From DATFVJ01 sp035517695 (GTDB lineage Bacteria; Actinomycetota; Actinomycetes; Streptosporangiales; Streptosporangiaceae): a DNA stretch of 20,065 nt. Below, one piece after another: positions 1 to 7,546 of the stretch. Made by a program: the position numbers and the translations under genes. Every line of letters begins with the position of its first letter. Position 1 is the first letter of the stretch. Below the pieces are notes generated by a model, which saw only the letters and a list, made by a program, of their open reading frames with translations, had not been told where the DNA came from and ran no database searches. The stretch spans positions 1 to 20,065 of the forward strand of contig DATIYI010000178.1 in NCBI GenBank assembly GCA_035517695.1, read 5' to 3'.

Positions 1-274
1 TCCCCGCCGCAGAACAGCAGCCCCCCGCCGCCCTTCAGGAACAACCGCACGCCCGATCTCCGCAACGACTCCCGGCTACCAGCAAATCGCCACCCCGCAC
101 GCGCACCCTCTCCTACGGGCGCACCGCCGCGGCAAAGCCCCACAACGGGCCACCGCTGGCACCGGAGCCCCAGCAAAGGCCCATCGCCGGGCCAAGCGGC
201 GATAGAACGGCGCGCCAGGGGAGCAGCGATCGAGCGGGCGGGAACCCAGGCCATACACGTGTCGCTCTCCCGCC
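1..274. other. Unresolved window-edge segment before the first clear gene
   Basis: No gene is supported here. The plus strand is open from the window edge in three frames. One of them ends at a TAG at 203-205 with an Arg/Ala-rich tail, and another is Pro/Gln-rich. Any of these could be the 3' end of a gene starting outside the window, or simply GC-rich non-stop sequence. None shows a recognisable domain. A weak inverted repeat (ATCGCC at 183-188, GGCGAT at 198-203) could be a stem-loop between this DNA and the converging gene that stops at 275. Confidence 0.3.
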
Positions 275-1747
275 TCACCGGCTGTGGCGCGAGTCGCCGT
301 TCTCCAGGCCGTGGTTAGGCCGGCCGTTATCGGGCGGGCCTTGCTCCGTAGGCTGCGGCGAATGCTGCCGGTAGTACTGCTGGTAGGCGTCCGTGTTGGG
401 TCGGTGGACATCGGTGTCCGCCGGTTGATAGCCGTCCGTGCCCCGCCGCGTTTCAAAGGCATCCGCGTCCGGCGGTTGATAGGCGTACGCGTCCTGCTGT
501 GCCGGCTGACCGTAGCCCTGCTGTCCATGCAGGGCCTGCTGATCGTAGGGATCGTAACGCTGACCAGGCAACTGTTGCTGGCCGTAATCGGTGTCGTAAT
601 CATGCCCGTACGACGACTGCGAGCCAGTCTGGTGGCCCTGTTGCCCCGTCGCCTGACGTCCCGATACCTGCCGCCCGTAGGACCCGTAGGCCGGCTTGTT
701 GGGCCCGTAGGTCTGCTGACCGTTCCCGCCGCTCTGCTGCCGGTAGGACCCGTAGGCTTGCTGACCGTATCCGCCGCTCAGCTGACCGTACCAGCCGCTC
801 TCCTGGCTCTGCTGGTCGTAAGGATGCTGGCTCTGCTGGTCATAAGGATGGCCAGGACGTGCGCCGTATTGCTGGCCCGCGGCCGTGTGGTATGGCGCTG
901 CCTGCGCCGCCGCTCGGTCAGCCGCCGCATGGTCAGCCGCCGCATGGTCGGCCGCCGCCTGGTGCGCCGCCGCTTGGTCAGCCTCCTGCTGAACTGCGGC
1001 CTGCTGAACCGGGGCCTGATGAACCGTAGCCTGCGCAACCGCGGCCTGGTGCGTCGCTGCCTGGGCCCGCGATTGGGGCGGCAGCTGCTGGCCCGGTCCC
1101 TGATAGCCGCTTCCGGGCTGGTAGTCGGCGTGAGCGTACCCCTGGGCCGCATCTTTCTGGCCGTAAGCGTGGCCCGAATATCCGGCTGATGAGGGGTCCA
1201 CGGCTGAGTGGCCTGCCGACACGGCAGGCTGACGCTCGGCGACCGTTTGCTGGCGAGCCGCTTGCAGTTCACTTGACCGCAGCGTGACAATGCTGAAGAA
1301 CAGGCCAGCGGTCGCGACCATGATCCCGATGGCACCGTCGAAGAAGAACCCAAGCTTCGCGGAGCCGCCGGCGTGGATGCCGAGTGCCATCAGCCAGGTG
1401 AGCACGCCGAACAGCAGCGCGATCCCCTGCAGGACCACCGCGAGCAGAGTGATCTTGCGCGCGTGCCGCACCTTGTCACCGAAATGAGTAGCCAGAGCCA
1501 CGGCGGCCACGGCCATCGCGGTCACAGAAATAGACGTCAGTGCGTGGGAGGCAACGACCGCACGATCGGCGAAGGTCGGTCCTGCCGTACCGCCGCCAGC
1601 CAGCGCGATCAGTGTGCCCGCGTTCGCCACGGCGGCCCAGCCATTGCTGAGCATGGCCGTGAGGCCGAGGAACACGCTGACCGCCACACCGCCGAGCAGC
1701 AGCCACGCTGCGGGCTGCCTGACTCGCCTGGTTTCGTCCCTGATCAC
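275..1747 (-). CDS. Four-helix membrane protein with long Gln/Tyr/Gly/Ala-rich tail
   Basis: I do not recognise a named family. The chosen start is the GTG at 1747, because AGGGGG sits 6 nt upstream; ATGs further upstream in the same frame lack a good ribosome binding site. The product is 490 residues. Hydrophobic segments at about 13-33, 62-88, 98-123 and 132-155 predict four membrane helices with short loops. From about residue 165 to the end the protein is low complexity, rich in Gln, Ala, Tyr, Gly, Ser and His, with five-residue repeats such as QAAAD/HAAAD and repeated YGQQ, YDQQ and GSYG motifs. The tail is probably disordered; by the positive-inside rule (RxxRRVR at the N-terminus, KVRHARK between helices 2 and 3) it is probably cytoplasmic. 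It is divergent from fbiA. A role is unknown; being next to F420 genes does not by itself imply one. Confidence 0.8.
   Translation of the reverse strand: MIRDETRRVRQPAAWLLLGGVAVSVFLGLTAMLSNGWAAVANAGTLIALAGGGTAGPTFADRAVVASHALTSISVTAMAVAAVALATHFGDKVRHARKITLLAVVLQGIALLFGVLTWLMALGIHAGGSAKLGFFFDGAIGIMVATAGLFFSIVTLRSSELQAARQQTVAERQPAVSAGHSAVDPSSAGYSGHAYGQKDAAQGYAHADYQPGSGYQGPGQQLPPQSRAQAATHQAAVAQATVHQAPVQQAAVQQEADQAAAHQAAADHAAADHAAADRAAAQAAPYHTAAGQQYGARPGHPYDQQSQHPYDQQSQESGWYGQLSGGYGQQAYGSYRQQSGGNGQQTYGPNKPAYGSYGRQVSGRQATGQQGHQTGSQSSYGHDYDTDYGQQQLPGQRYDPYDQQALHGQQGYGQPAQQDAYAYQPPDADAFETRRGTDGYQPADTDVHRPNTDAYQQYYRQHSPQPTEQGPPDNGRPNHGLENGDSRHSR
916..990. repeat. 15-bp tandem repeat coding for the AAADx tail motif
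   Basis: Five adjacent 15-bp units start at 916, 931, 946, 961 and 976. The first two are identical (ggtcagccgccgcat) and the rest diverge. The period is a multiple of three, so on the minus strand it encodes five-residue repeats (AAADH, AAADR and similar) in the low-complexity tail of the membrane protein. Related VQQAA/VHQAP repeats continue to about 1065. Copy number changes here would keep the reading frame. Confidence 0.8.
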
Positions 1748-2034
1748 AACGAACCCCCTGCGGTATTCATGTCGGGGGGAAGCCTCCCACATACTCGCCA
1801 TCACGTCAGCCCGGCGGCGCAGGACAGCGCTGTCCCGCCACGCAGCGCTTCCTTCACAGGCGAAATCACGCGTGGCCGGTCCACACGCGGGATCGGCCGA
1901 GGGCGTCCCAACACCAAACCCCGGACACGATGTAGCGCACCTGGCAGGCGCGGCACGGCGGTGCCAAGCGGGCAGCGATACTTTGCCGGCGCCTACCTGT
2001 GCGGGCCGGCCGACGTGGCTGGGAGACTTGGCGC
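1748..2034. other. Divergent intergenic region between membrane gene and fbiA
   Basis: This 287-bp gap must hold the promoters of both the minus-strand membrane gene (start 1747) and the plus-strand fbiA (start 2035). I could not pick convincing -35/-10 pairs. It contains a perfect 14-bp palindrome (1822-1835), listed separately, and the GGGAG ribosome binding site of fbiA at 2021-2025. No further gene is supported in it. Confidence 0.5.
1822..1835. promoter_or_regulatory. 14-bp perfect palindrome, candidate operator
   Basis: GGACAGCGCTGTCC reads the same on both strands. It lies 75 bp upstream of the GTG of the minus-strand membrane gene and about 200 bp upstream of fbiA, in the shared divergent region. 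A palindrome here is what a dimeric repressor site would look like, but no regulator family was identified, so the role is inference only. Confidence 0.3.
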
Positions 2035-3135
2035 ATGCGGATAGTAGTCCCGGCTGGCGGCGTCGGCGCGGCACGTTTTCTTCGCGGCCTCAAGGCAGCC
2101 GCCCCCGACGCCCAGATCACCGTCATCGGCAACACCGGAGACGACATCACCTTGTTCGGGCTGCGCATCTGCCCAGACCTCGACACCGTTATGTACACGC
2201 TGGGCGGAGGGATCAATTCTGAGCAGGGCTGGGGCAGGGCGGCCGAGACCTTCTCGGTGCGCGAGGAACTCGCCGCCTACGAGGCGCAGCCACTGTGGTT
2301 CACCCTTGGTGACCGCGATTTCGCCACCCATATCTTGCGGACTCAACTGCTCGGCTCTGGTCAGCCGCTCTCGGCGGTGACCGCGACGCTGTGCGAGCGG
2401 TGGCAGCCTGGCGTGACGCTCCTGCCGATGACCGATGATCGCGTTGAGACCCATGTCGTGGTCGGGGAATCGGACGTGACCGAAGAAACAGGCGCGCGGC
2501 CGTCCGAGTCACTGGACCACGCAGCTCGGCAACACCAGCCGGCCGAGCGTTACGAGCGTAACGGGCCCGCTGATCGCGACCAGCCGGCCCAGCACGACAG
2601 GCATTTCCCGCGCGTCATTCATTTCCAGGAATGGTGGGTGCGCTACGGTGCGCGAATTCCGGCCACCGAGATCGTCGCGTCGGGCGCGGCCGACGCCGTC
2701 CCCGCGCCTGGCGTGCTCGATGCGGTCGCGGCCGCCGATTTCGTGCTGCTTCCGCCGTCCAACCCGGTGGTGAGCGTCGGCACGATCCTGCAGGTACCTG
2801 GCGTCCGCGACGCCCTCGAGCGCAAGACGGTGGTGGGTGTCTCCCCCATCATTGGCGGCGCGCCGGTGCGCGGAATGGCCGATAGTTGTCTCGCCGCGAT
2901 CGGCGTGCCTGCCAGCGCAGCTTCCGTGGCGGCCTGGTACGGCCCCAGCCTGCTGAACGGATGGATCGTGGACGACACAGATGACGCGGACAAGGCCGCA
3001 GTCGACGATCCTGAACTCGCCGGAATCGCCGTCCGGGCTCGCCCGCTCTACATGCACGATCTGCCGGCCACCATCCAGATCGCCATGGAGTGTCTCGATC
3101 TCGCTGCCGCACTCGGCGCCGGGTCGTTGGCGTGA
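2035..3135 (+). CDS. fbiA: F420 biosynthesis phospho-lactyl/enolpyruvyl transferase FbiA (CofD family)
   Basis: FbiA/CofD transfers a phosphoenolpyruvyl (actinobacteria) or 2-phospho-L-lactyl (archaea) group from a GDP-activated donor onto Fo, giving dehydro-F420-0 or F420-0. The start is ATG 2035, with GGGAG nine nt upstream; it begins with the typical MRIVVPAGGVGAARFLRGL. Other family features are GNTGDD (32-37), CPDLDTVMYTLGGG (46-59), LGDRDFATH (91-99), ERWQPG (121-126), FQEWWVRY (197-204), LPPSNPVVSVG (239-249) and SPIIGGAPVRGMAD (270-283). The product is 366 residues against about 330 in mycobacteria. The excess is a hydrophilic segment at about 146-192, between HVVV and RVIHFQEWW, where relatives have only a few residues. 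It overlaps fbiB by 4 bp, so the two are almost certainly co-translated. Identity is secure; the insertion is unusual. Confidence 0.95.
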   Translation: MRIVVPAGGVGAARFLRGLKAAAPDAQITVIGNTGDDITLFGLRICPDLDTVMYTLGGGINSEQGWGRAAETFSVREELAAYEAQPLWFTLGDRDFATHILRTQLLGSGQPLSAVTATLCERWQPGVTLLPMTDDRVETHVVVGESDVTEETGARPSESLDHAARQHQPAERYERNGPADRDQPAQHDRHFPRVIHFQEWWVRYGARIPATEIVASGAADAVPAPGVLDAVAAADFVLLPPSNPVVSVGTILQVPGVRDALERKTVVGVSPIIGGAPVRGMADSCLAAIGVPASAASVAAWYGPSLLNGWIVDDTDDADKAAVDDPELAGIAVRARPLYMHDLPATIQIAMECLDLAAALGAGSLA

Positions 3136-4490
3136 CCGGCGACACGTCCGGCGACGCCGCCGGGCTGAAGCCGGGCGGCGCGCCCGCGCTCACCGTCACG
3201 GCCATCACCGGGCTGCCAGAGATCGCCGCAGGTGACGACCTCGCGGCCCTGATCGCGGATGCTGCGCATGGGCTCGTGGATGGCGACATCCTGGCCGTCA
3301 CCTCAAAGATCGTGAGCAAGGCCGAGGGAAGGGTCTTGCGCACGGGGGAGCGTTCTGTGGCCACTGCCGCCACGCTGCGGGATGCCGCGATAGAACAGGA
3401 AACCGTGCGGGTCGTCGCGAGCCGCGGCGCCACGCGCATCGTGCAGACTCGTCATGGTCTCGTGCTCGCCGCAGCGGGTGTGGACAATTCCAACAGCGAG
3501 GCAGGCAGCGTCGTGCTGCTGCCTGAGGACCCTGACGCATCGGCACGCGCGCTGCGGGCGTCGCTTGCCGACCGGCTCGGGGTCCGGCTCGGCGTCGTCA
3601 TCACCGACACCCTTGGGCGGGCTTGGCGGGTCGGCCAGATCGACACCGCGATCGGGCTCGCGGGCCTGGCACCCGTACTCGACCACAGGGGTCACACCGA
3701 CTCCCACGGCAACCTGCTCGAGGTCACCCTGCCAGCAGTGGCCGATGAGATCGCGGCCGCCGGAGACCTGGTCAAGGGCAAGTTCGGCAACACGCCGGTG
3801 GCCATCGTGCATGGCCTCGCGCATCTGGTCACCGCGGCGGATGGACCGGGTGCCGCGGCGCTCATCCGGCCGTCGGACGAGGACATGTTCCCGCTCGGAT
3901 CGCGCGACGTGCTCTTCGCGCGGCGAACGGTGCGGGATTTCACCAGCGATCCAGTCGACGATGCGGCGGTCGGCCGCGCTGTGATCGCGGCGTTCACCGC
4001 TCCCGCGCCGCACCATTCGGTGCCGTGGCGGTTTGCGATCGCCTCGTCCGCGCAGGCGCGGGCCGGCCTGCTCGACGCCATGCGCGAGGCGTGGGTTGCC
4101 GACCTGCGCGGCGATGGCTTCACCGACGATCAGATCAAACGGAGGATCGCGCGAGGTGAACCGCTGCGCCGCGCGCCGCTGCTCATCGTGCCCTGCCTGG
4201 TCGCCGACGCCGCGCACGCCTATCCGGACCGGCGGAGGCAGCGGGCTGAACGAGAGATGTTCCTGGTGTCGATGGGCGCGGGGGTGCAGAATCTGCTCGT
4301 CGCGCTCGCGGTCGAGGGACTCGGCTCATGCTGGGTGTCGAGCAGCATGTTCTGCCCGGACGTCGCCCGCGAGGCGCTTCGCCTGCCAGCCGACTGGGAG
4401 CCGATGGGGGTCGTCGGCGTCGGTCATCCGGCTGCCGCGCCCCCAAGGCGCCCCGATCGCGACATCGGCGCATTCATAATCCGCCGCTGA
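3132..4490 (+). CDS. fbiB: Bifunctional F420:gamma-glutamyl ligase / FMN-dependent dehydro-F420-0 reductase FbiB
   Basis: FbiB adds L-glutamates to F420-0 with GTP (N-terminal CofE domain). In actinobacteria its C-terminal nitroreductase-like domain reduces dehydro-F420-0 with FMNH2. I take the GTG at 3132, which overlaps the fbiA stop as GTGA; it gives 452 residues, close to the 448 of the M. tuberculosis protein. CofE domain at about 18-250: ILAVTSKIVSKAEGR (53-67), the VITDTLGRAWRVGQIDTAIG block (156-175), DHRGHTDSHGNLLEV (184-198) and DLVKGK (212-217). Nitroreductase domain at about 260-452: ARRTVRDF (263-270), SVPWRF (296-301) and GLGSCWVSSSMF (397-408). Both halves look intact, so this is the full two-domain actinobacterial form, not the single-domain archaeal CofE. 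There is no strong Shine-Dalgarno sequence at the GTG; translation probably depends on coupling to fbiA. Confidence 0.95.
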   Translation: MTGDTSGDAAGLKPGGAPALTVTAITGLPEIAAGDDLAALIADAAHGLVDGDILAVTSKIVSKAEGRVLRTGERSVATAATLRDAAIEQETVRVVASRGATRIVQTRHGLVLAAAGVDNSNSEAGSVVLLPEDPDASARALRASLADRLGVRLGVVITDTLGRAWRVGQIDTAIGLAGLAPVLDHRGHTDSHGNLLEVTLPAVADEIAAAGDLVKGKFGNTPVAIVHGLAHLVTAADGPGAAALIRPSDEDMFPLGSRDVLFARRTVRDFTSDPVDDAAVGRAVIAAFTAPAPHHSVPWRFAIASSAQARAGLLDAMREAWVADLRGDGFTDDQIKRRIARGEPLRRAPLLIVPCLVADAAHAYPDRRRQRAEREMFLVSMGAGVQNLLVALAVEGLGSCWVSSSMFCPDVAREALRLPADWEPMGVVGVGHPAAAPPRRPDRDIGAFIIRR

Positions 4491-4537
4491 CCGAGCCACC
4501 CAGAGACACCGAGCCACCCAGAGACACCGAGCCACCC
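4491..4537. repeat. 18-bp tandem repeat just after the fbiB stop
   Basis: Two identical units of ccgagccacccagagaca at 4491-4508 and 4509-4526 are followed by an 11-bp partial copy to 4537. The array begins immediately after the TGA of fbiB, so it lies in its 3' untranslated region. No hairpin is evident in the unit itself. Function unknown. Confidence 0.85.
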
Positions 4538-4572
4538 CGATAAGCGCTCCCGCGTGCCCGTTCAGGCCGCGC

Positions 4573-4615
4573 GCGGGCGCCCCGGGCGGGCGCCCCGGGC
4601 GGGCGGGCGCCCCGG
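4573..4615. repeat. 13-bp GC-only repeat, three copies
   Basis: The unit gcgggcgccccgg occurs at 4573-4585, 4586-4598 and 4603-4615, separated by only 0 and 4 bp. Every base is G or C and the unit contains overlapping self-complementary blocks (GGGCGCCC, CCCGGG), so the transcript could fold tightly. It lies between convergent fbiB and fbiC and shares its GCGGGCG head with the 17-bp array that follows, which suggests a common origin. Confidence 0.75.
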
Positions 4616-4632
4616 GCGGGCCAGGGCGATGA

Positions 4633-4845
4633 GCGGGCGAGCGTCCTAGGCGGGCGAGCGTCCTGGGCGGGCGAGCGTCCTGGGCGGGCGCCATGAGCGG
4701 GCGGGCGCCATGAGCGGGCGGACGCCACGAGCGGGCGAGTGTCCTGGGCGGGCGCTATCAGCGGGCGGGCACCATCAACGGGCGGGCACCATCAGCGGGC
4801 GGGCACCATCAACGGGCGGGCACCATCAGCGGGCGGGCACCATGA
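4633..4845. repeat. Minisatellite of thirteen 17/13-bp units between fbiB and fbiC
   Basis: Units start at 4633, 4650, 4667, 4684, 4697, 4714, 4731, 4748, 4761, 4778, 4795, 4812 and 4829. Eleven are 17 bp and two (4684, 4748) are 13 bp. Each begins with GCGGGCG or ACGGGCG. The tails change along the array: agcgtcctgg early, gcgccatga in the middle, ggcaccatca late. The last five units are nearly identical and alternate in their first base (g/a), which suggests recent duplication of a 34-bp dimer. It ends 34 bp before the fbiC stop. The 4491-4879 gap holds nothing else I can support; the array may act as a bidirectional transcription roadblock, which is inference. Confidence 0.9.
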
Positions 4846-4879
4846 CCGAGTAGGCGGCACAAGTGCGGCGGGTGCCCGC

Positions 4880-7489
4880 TCAGCCCGCCACCACGGGGAG
4901 CTTGCGGCGGACCGCGTCGCAGACCCCGTCGCTGGCCCGCGCGGCCGCAACACGGTCCGGCGGCACGTCGCCGTACATCGTGGTGCGTTGCCGCACCTCC
5001 CGGCCGAGCGGCGCCACCATGGAGGTGAGGTCGCTGATGGTCTTGAACGAGCCATTGGCGGAGCCCGCCATCCGGCTGATCGTCTCTTCCATCAGTGTGC
5101 CACCGAGATCATTGACGCCGCCCCGCAGCACGTCGCGGCACAGCTCATCACCGAGCTTCACCCAGGAGCACTGGATGTTCGCGATCGCCCCGTGCAGCAG
5201 CAGCCGCGATACGGCGTGCACCGCGCGGTTCTCCCGCCTGGTCGGTCCGGGCCGGGCCAGTCCCGCCAGGTAGATCGGGGCGTTGGCGTGGACGAACGGG
5301 AGCAGAACGAACTCGCTGAACCCGCCGGTCCGCTCCTGGATGCCGCGAATCACCCGCAGGTGCCCCACCCAGTGCGCAGGATTGTCGACGTGGCCGTACA
5401 TCATGGTCGAGCTGGTCGGGATGCCGAGTTCGTGCGCCGTCGTGATCACCTCGATCCAGCTTGACGCGGGCAGCTTGCCCTTCGTCAGGACCCAGCGCAC
5501 ATCATCGTCCAGAATCTCCGCCGCCGTTCCTGGCAGCGAGTCGACCCCGGCCTCGCGCGCTGCCGCCAGCCACTCCTTGATGGAGACGCCGGTCCGTGAC
5601 GCGCCGTTTACGACCTCCATCGGTGAGAACGCATGCACGTGCATGTCCGGGCAGCGCCGCTTGACCTCTGCCGCGATGTCGAAGTACGCGGTGCCAGGCA
5701 AGTCAGGGTGGATGCCACCCTGCATGCATACCTCGGTCGCGCCCGCCGTCCACGCCTCCGCGGCCCGGTCGCCGACCTGCTCCAAGGACAGCGTGTAGGC
5801 GTCGGCGTCCGTGCGGCGCTGGGCGAACGCGCAGAACCTGCACCCCGTGTAACAGACGTTGGTGAAATTGATGTTGCGGTTCACGACGTAGGTCACCTGA
5901 TCGCCCCCGGCGTCGCGGCGGACGTCATCAGCGAGTTTGGCGAGCGCTTCCAGTTCCGCGCCGTCCGCGTCGAGCAGCGCGAGCGCCTGCGCGTCGGTAA
6001 GCCCCGACGGGTCCGTTTCAGCGCGCCTGAGCGCGGCAACCACCTCAGCATCCATACGGCCGCGCGGGCCGGCTCCTGGCTTGATGCGTGCACCTATCTC
6101 CGCCCAGTCGCCATAGACCGCACCGAAGTCGCTGCGGCGGTCGCCGGAGCGGCCCGTTGTATCGACCGTGACATGCAGATCGGTGCGGCCCTGCTGCTCC
6201 CACCCCCCGCGGCGGGCCGGCCCCCCGGGCTGACCCCAGCCGCCGTCGGGTTCCTGCCACCGCAGGCCGCGCGGCATGGCGCCGGCCGCAGCGAGCCCGG
6301 TCGCCTGATCGGCCAGCGCCGCGACATGGCCTGCCAGGCGCGGGTCGAGCCACGGCTCCTCGTGGTAGCCCGGATAGACCGTCAGCCGTTCAGCAAGGGT
6401 GAATCCCGCGGCGGCCGTTAGGGATCCTAGCTCGTCGATCTGTGGCCACGGGCGTTCCGGGTTGACATGGTCGGGAGTGAGCGGTGAGACGCCGCCCCAA
6501 TCGTCGATGCCGGCCCGCAGGACCAGGCCATGCTGATCATCGACCAAATTCGGCGGCGCCTGCACACGCGCCTTCGGGCCGAGCACCAGACGGGTGACCG
6601 CGATCGCCGCGGCCAGATCGGAAAGGTCGGCATCAGGGACATCGCGCATCTTGGTATCCGGTTTGGCGCGGAAGTTCTGCACGATCATTTCCTGGATTCC
6701 GCCGTACTCGCGGGCGATCCGGCGGATCGTGAAGATCGAATCGGCCCGCTCGGCCGCGGTTTCGCCGATGCCGATGAGGATGCCCGTGGTGAAAGGCACG
6801 CTGCTGCGCCCCGCGTCCTCGAGCACCCGCACCCGGACCGCGGGATCCTTGTCCGGGCTGCCGAAATGCGGACCGCCGCGCTCGGTGAAAAGGCGGGCGG
6901 CGGTGGTTTCGAGCATCATGCCCATGGACGGCGCGACGGGCTTCAGCCGCTGGAAGTCCTGCCAACTGAGCACGCCCGGGTTCAGGTGCGGCAGCAGCCC
7001 GGTCTCCTCGAGCACGCTGATGGCCATCGCCCTGACGTAGGACAACGTGTCGTCATAGCCGTGCGCGTCAAGCCACCCACGTGCCTGCGGCCAGCGGTCC
7101 TCCGGGCGGTCGCCCAGGGTGAAGAGCGCCTCCTTGCAGCCGAGCGCGGCGCCCTGCCGCGCGATGCCGAGCACCTCGTCTGGGGAAAGGTACGGACTGG
7201 GCAGGCGGTGCGGCACCGTGACGAAGGTGCAGTAGCCGCAGCGGTCCCTGCACAGCCTGGTGAGCGGGATGAAGACCTTGCGGGAGTAGGTGATCACGTG
7301 TTCGCGGCCCGCCGCCGCGAGGCCCGCGTCCCTGGTGCGGGACGCGTAAACTAGCAGTTGATCCAGGTCGTCGCCGCAGGCGTGCAGCAGCACCGTAGCC
7401 TCGGACTGGTCGAGCGGTTTGCCGTCCCTTGCCCGGGCGAGCGCCCTTCGCATCGCGGTGGCAGCGGGGCGATCCTCAGAAAGGCCCAT
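4880..7489 (-). CDS. fbiC: Fo synthase FbiC (fused CofH/CofG, two radical-SAM domains)
   Basis: Fo synthase builds the 7,8-didemethyl-8-hydroxy-5-deazariboflavin chromophore of F420 from tyrosine and the ribityl-diaminouracil precursor of riboflavin. The product is 869 residues; the M. tuberculosis protein is about 856. Two radical-SAM domains are visible, each with a CxxxCxxC cluster motif. The CofG-type one is C80/C84/C87 in LTRLCRDRCGYCTFV, and the CofH-type one is C546/C550/C553 in NVCYTGCRFCAFAQR. Further conserved blocks are GCKEALFTLGDRPE (117-130), SYVRAMAI (150-157), APSMGMMLE (186-194) and DDWGGVSPLTPDHVNPERPWP (from 329), and MHVHAFSPMEV and MMYGHVD in the second half. The linker between domains has a Gly/Trp-rich stretch (about 416-435) longer than in mycobacteria. 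It runs convergently to fbiA-fbiB, so it has its own promoter or belongs to the minus-strand run. Confidence 0.96.
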   Translation of the reverse strand: MGLSEDRPAATAMRRALARARDGKPLDQSEATVLLHACGDDLDQLLVYASRTRDAGLAAAGREHVITYSRKVFIPLTRLCRDRCGYCTFVTVPHRLPSPYLSPDEVLGIARQGAALGCKEALFTLGDRPEDRWPQARGWLDAHGYDDTLSYVRAMAISVLEETGLLPHLNPGVLSWQDFQRLKPVAPSMGMMLETTAARLFTERGGPHFGSPDKDPAVRVRVLEDAGRSSVPFTTGILIGIGETAAERADSIFTIRRIAREYGGIQEMIVQNFRAKPDTKMRDVPDADLSDLAAAIAVTRLVLGPKARVQAPPNLVDDQHGLVLRAGIDDWGGVSPLTPDHVNPERPWPQIDELGSLTAAAGFTLAERLTVYPGYHEEPWLDPRLAGHVAALADQATGLAAAGAMPRGLRWQEPDGGWGQPGGPARRGGWEQQGRTDLHVTVDTTGRSGDRRSDFGAVYGDWAEIGARIKPGAGPRGRMDAEVVAALRRAETDPSGLTDAQALALLDADGAELEALAKLADDVRRDAGGDQVTYVVNRNINFTNVCYTGCRFCAFAQRRTDADAYTLSLEQVGDRAAEAWTAGATEVCMQGGIHPDLPGTAYFDIAAEVKRRCPDMHVHAFSPMEVVNGASRTGVSIKEWLAAAREAGVDSLPGTAAEILDDDVRWVLTKGKLPASSWIEVITTAHELGIPTSSTMMYGHVDNPAHWVGHLRVIRGIQERTGGFSEFVLLPFVHANAPIYLAGLARPGPTRRENRAVHAVSRLLLHGAIANIQCSWVKLGDELCRDVLRGGVNDLGGTLMEETISRMAGSANGSFKTISDLTSMVAPLGREVRQRTTMYGDVPPDRVAAARASDGVCDAVRRKLPVVAG

Positions 7490-7546
7490 GGCCGCACCCT
7501 ACGTGGAGACCAGATCACCGTTACCCACGCCCTCTCAACAGGCGGG

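Noticed and set aside
1..205. A plus-strand Arg/Ala-rich C-terminal fragment ending at TAG 203-205
   Set aside because: Three plus-strand frames are open here with similar codon bias; there is no basis for choosing one.
284..1189. A 301-codon plus-strand frame rich in Leu, Val and Arg that could look like a membrane protein
   Set aside because: It is the complement of the repetitive Gln/Tyr/Gly tail; the minus strand has a good ribosome binding site and a normal membrane domain.
4633..4845. CRISPR array
   Set aside because: Units are 13-17 bp and contiguous, with no unique spacers of regular size and no cas genes nearby.
4739..5464. A plus-strand open frame over the minisatellite and the fbiC 3' end
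   Set aside because: Its start lies inside the repeats and the remainder is antisense to conserved fbiC residues.
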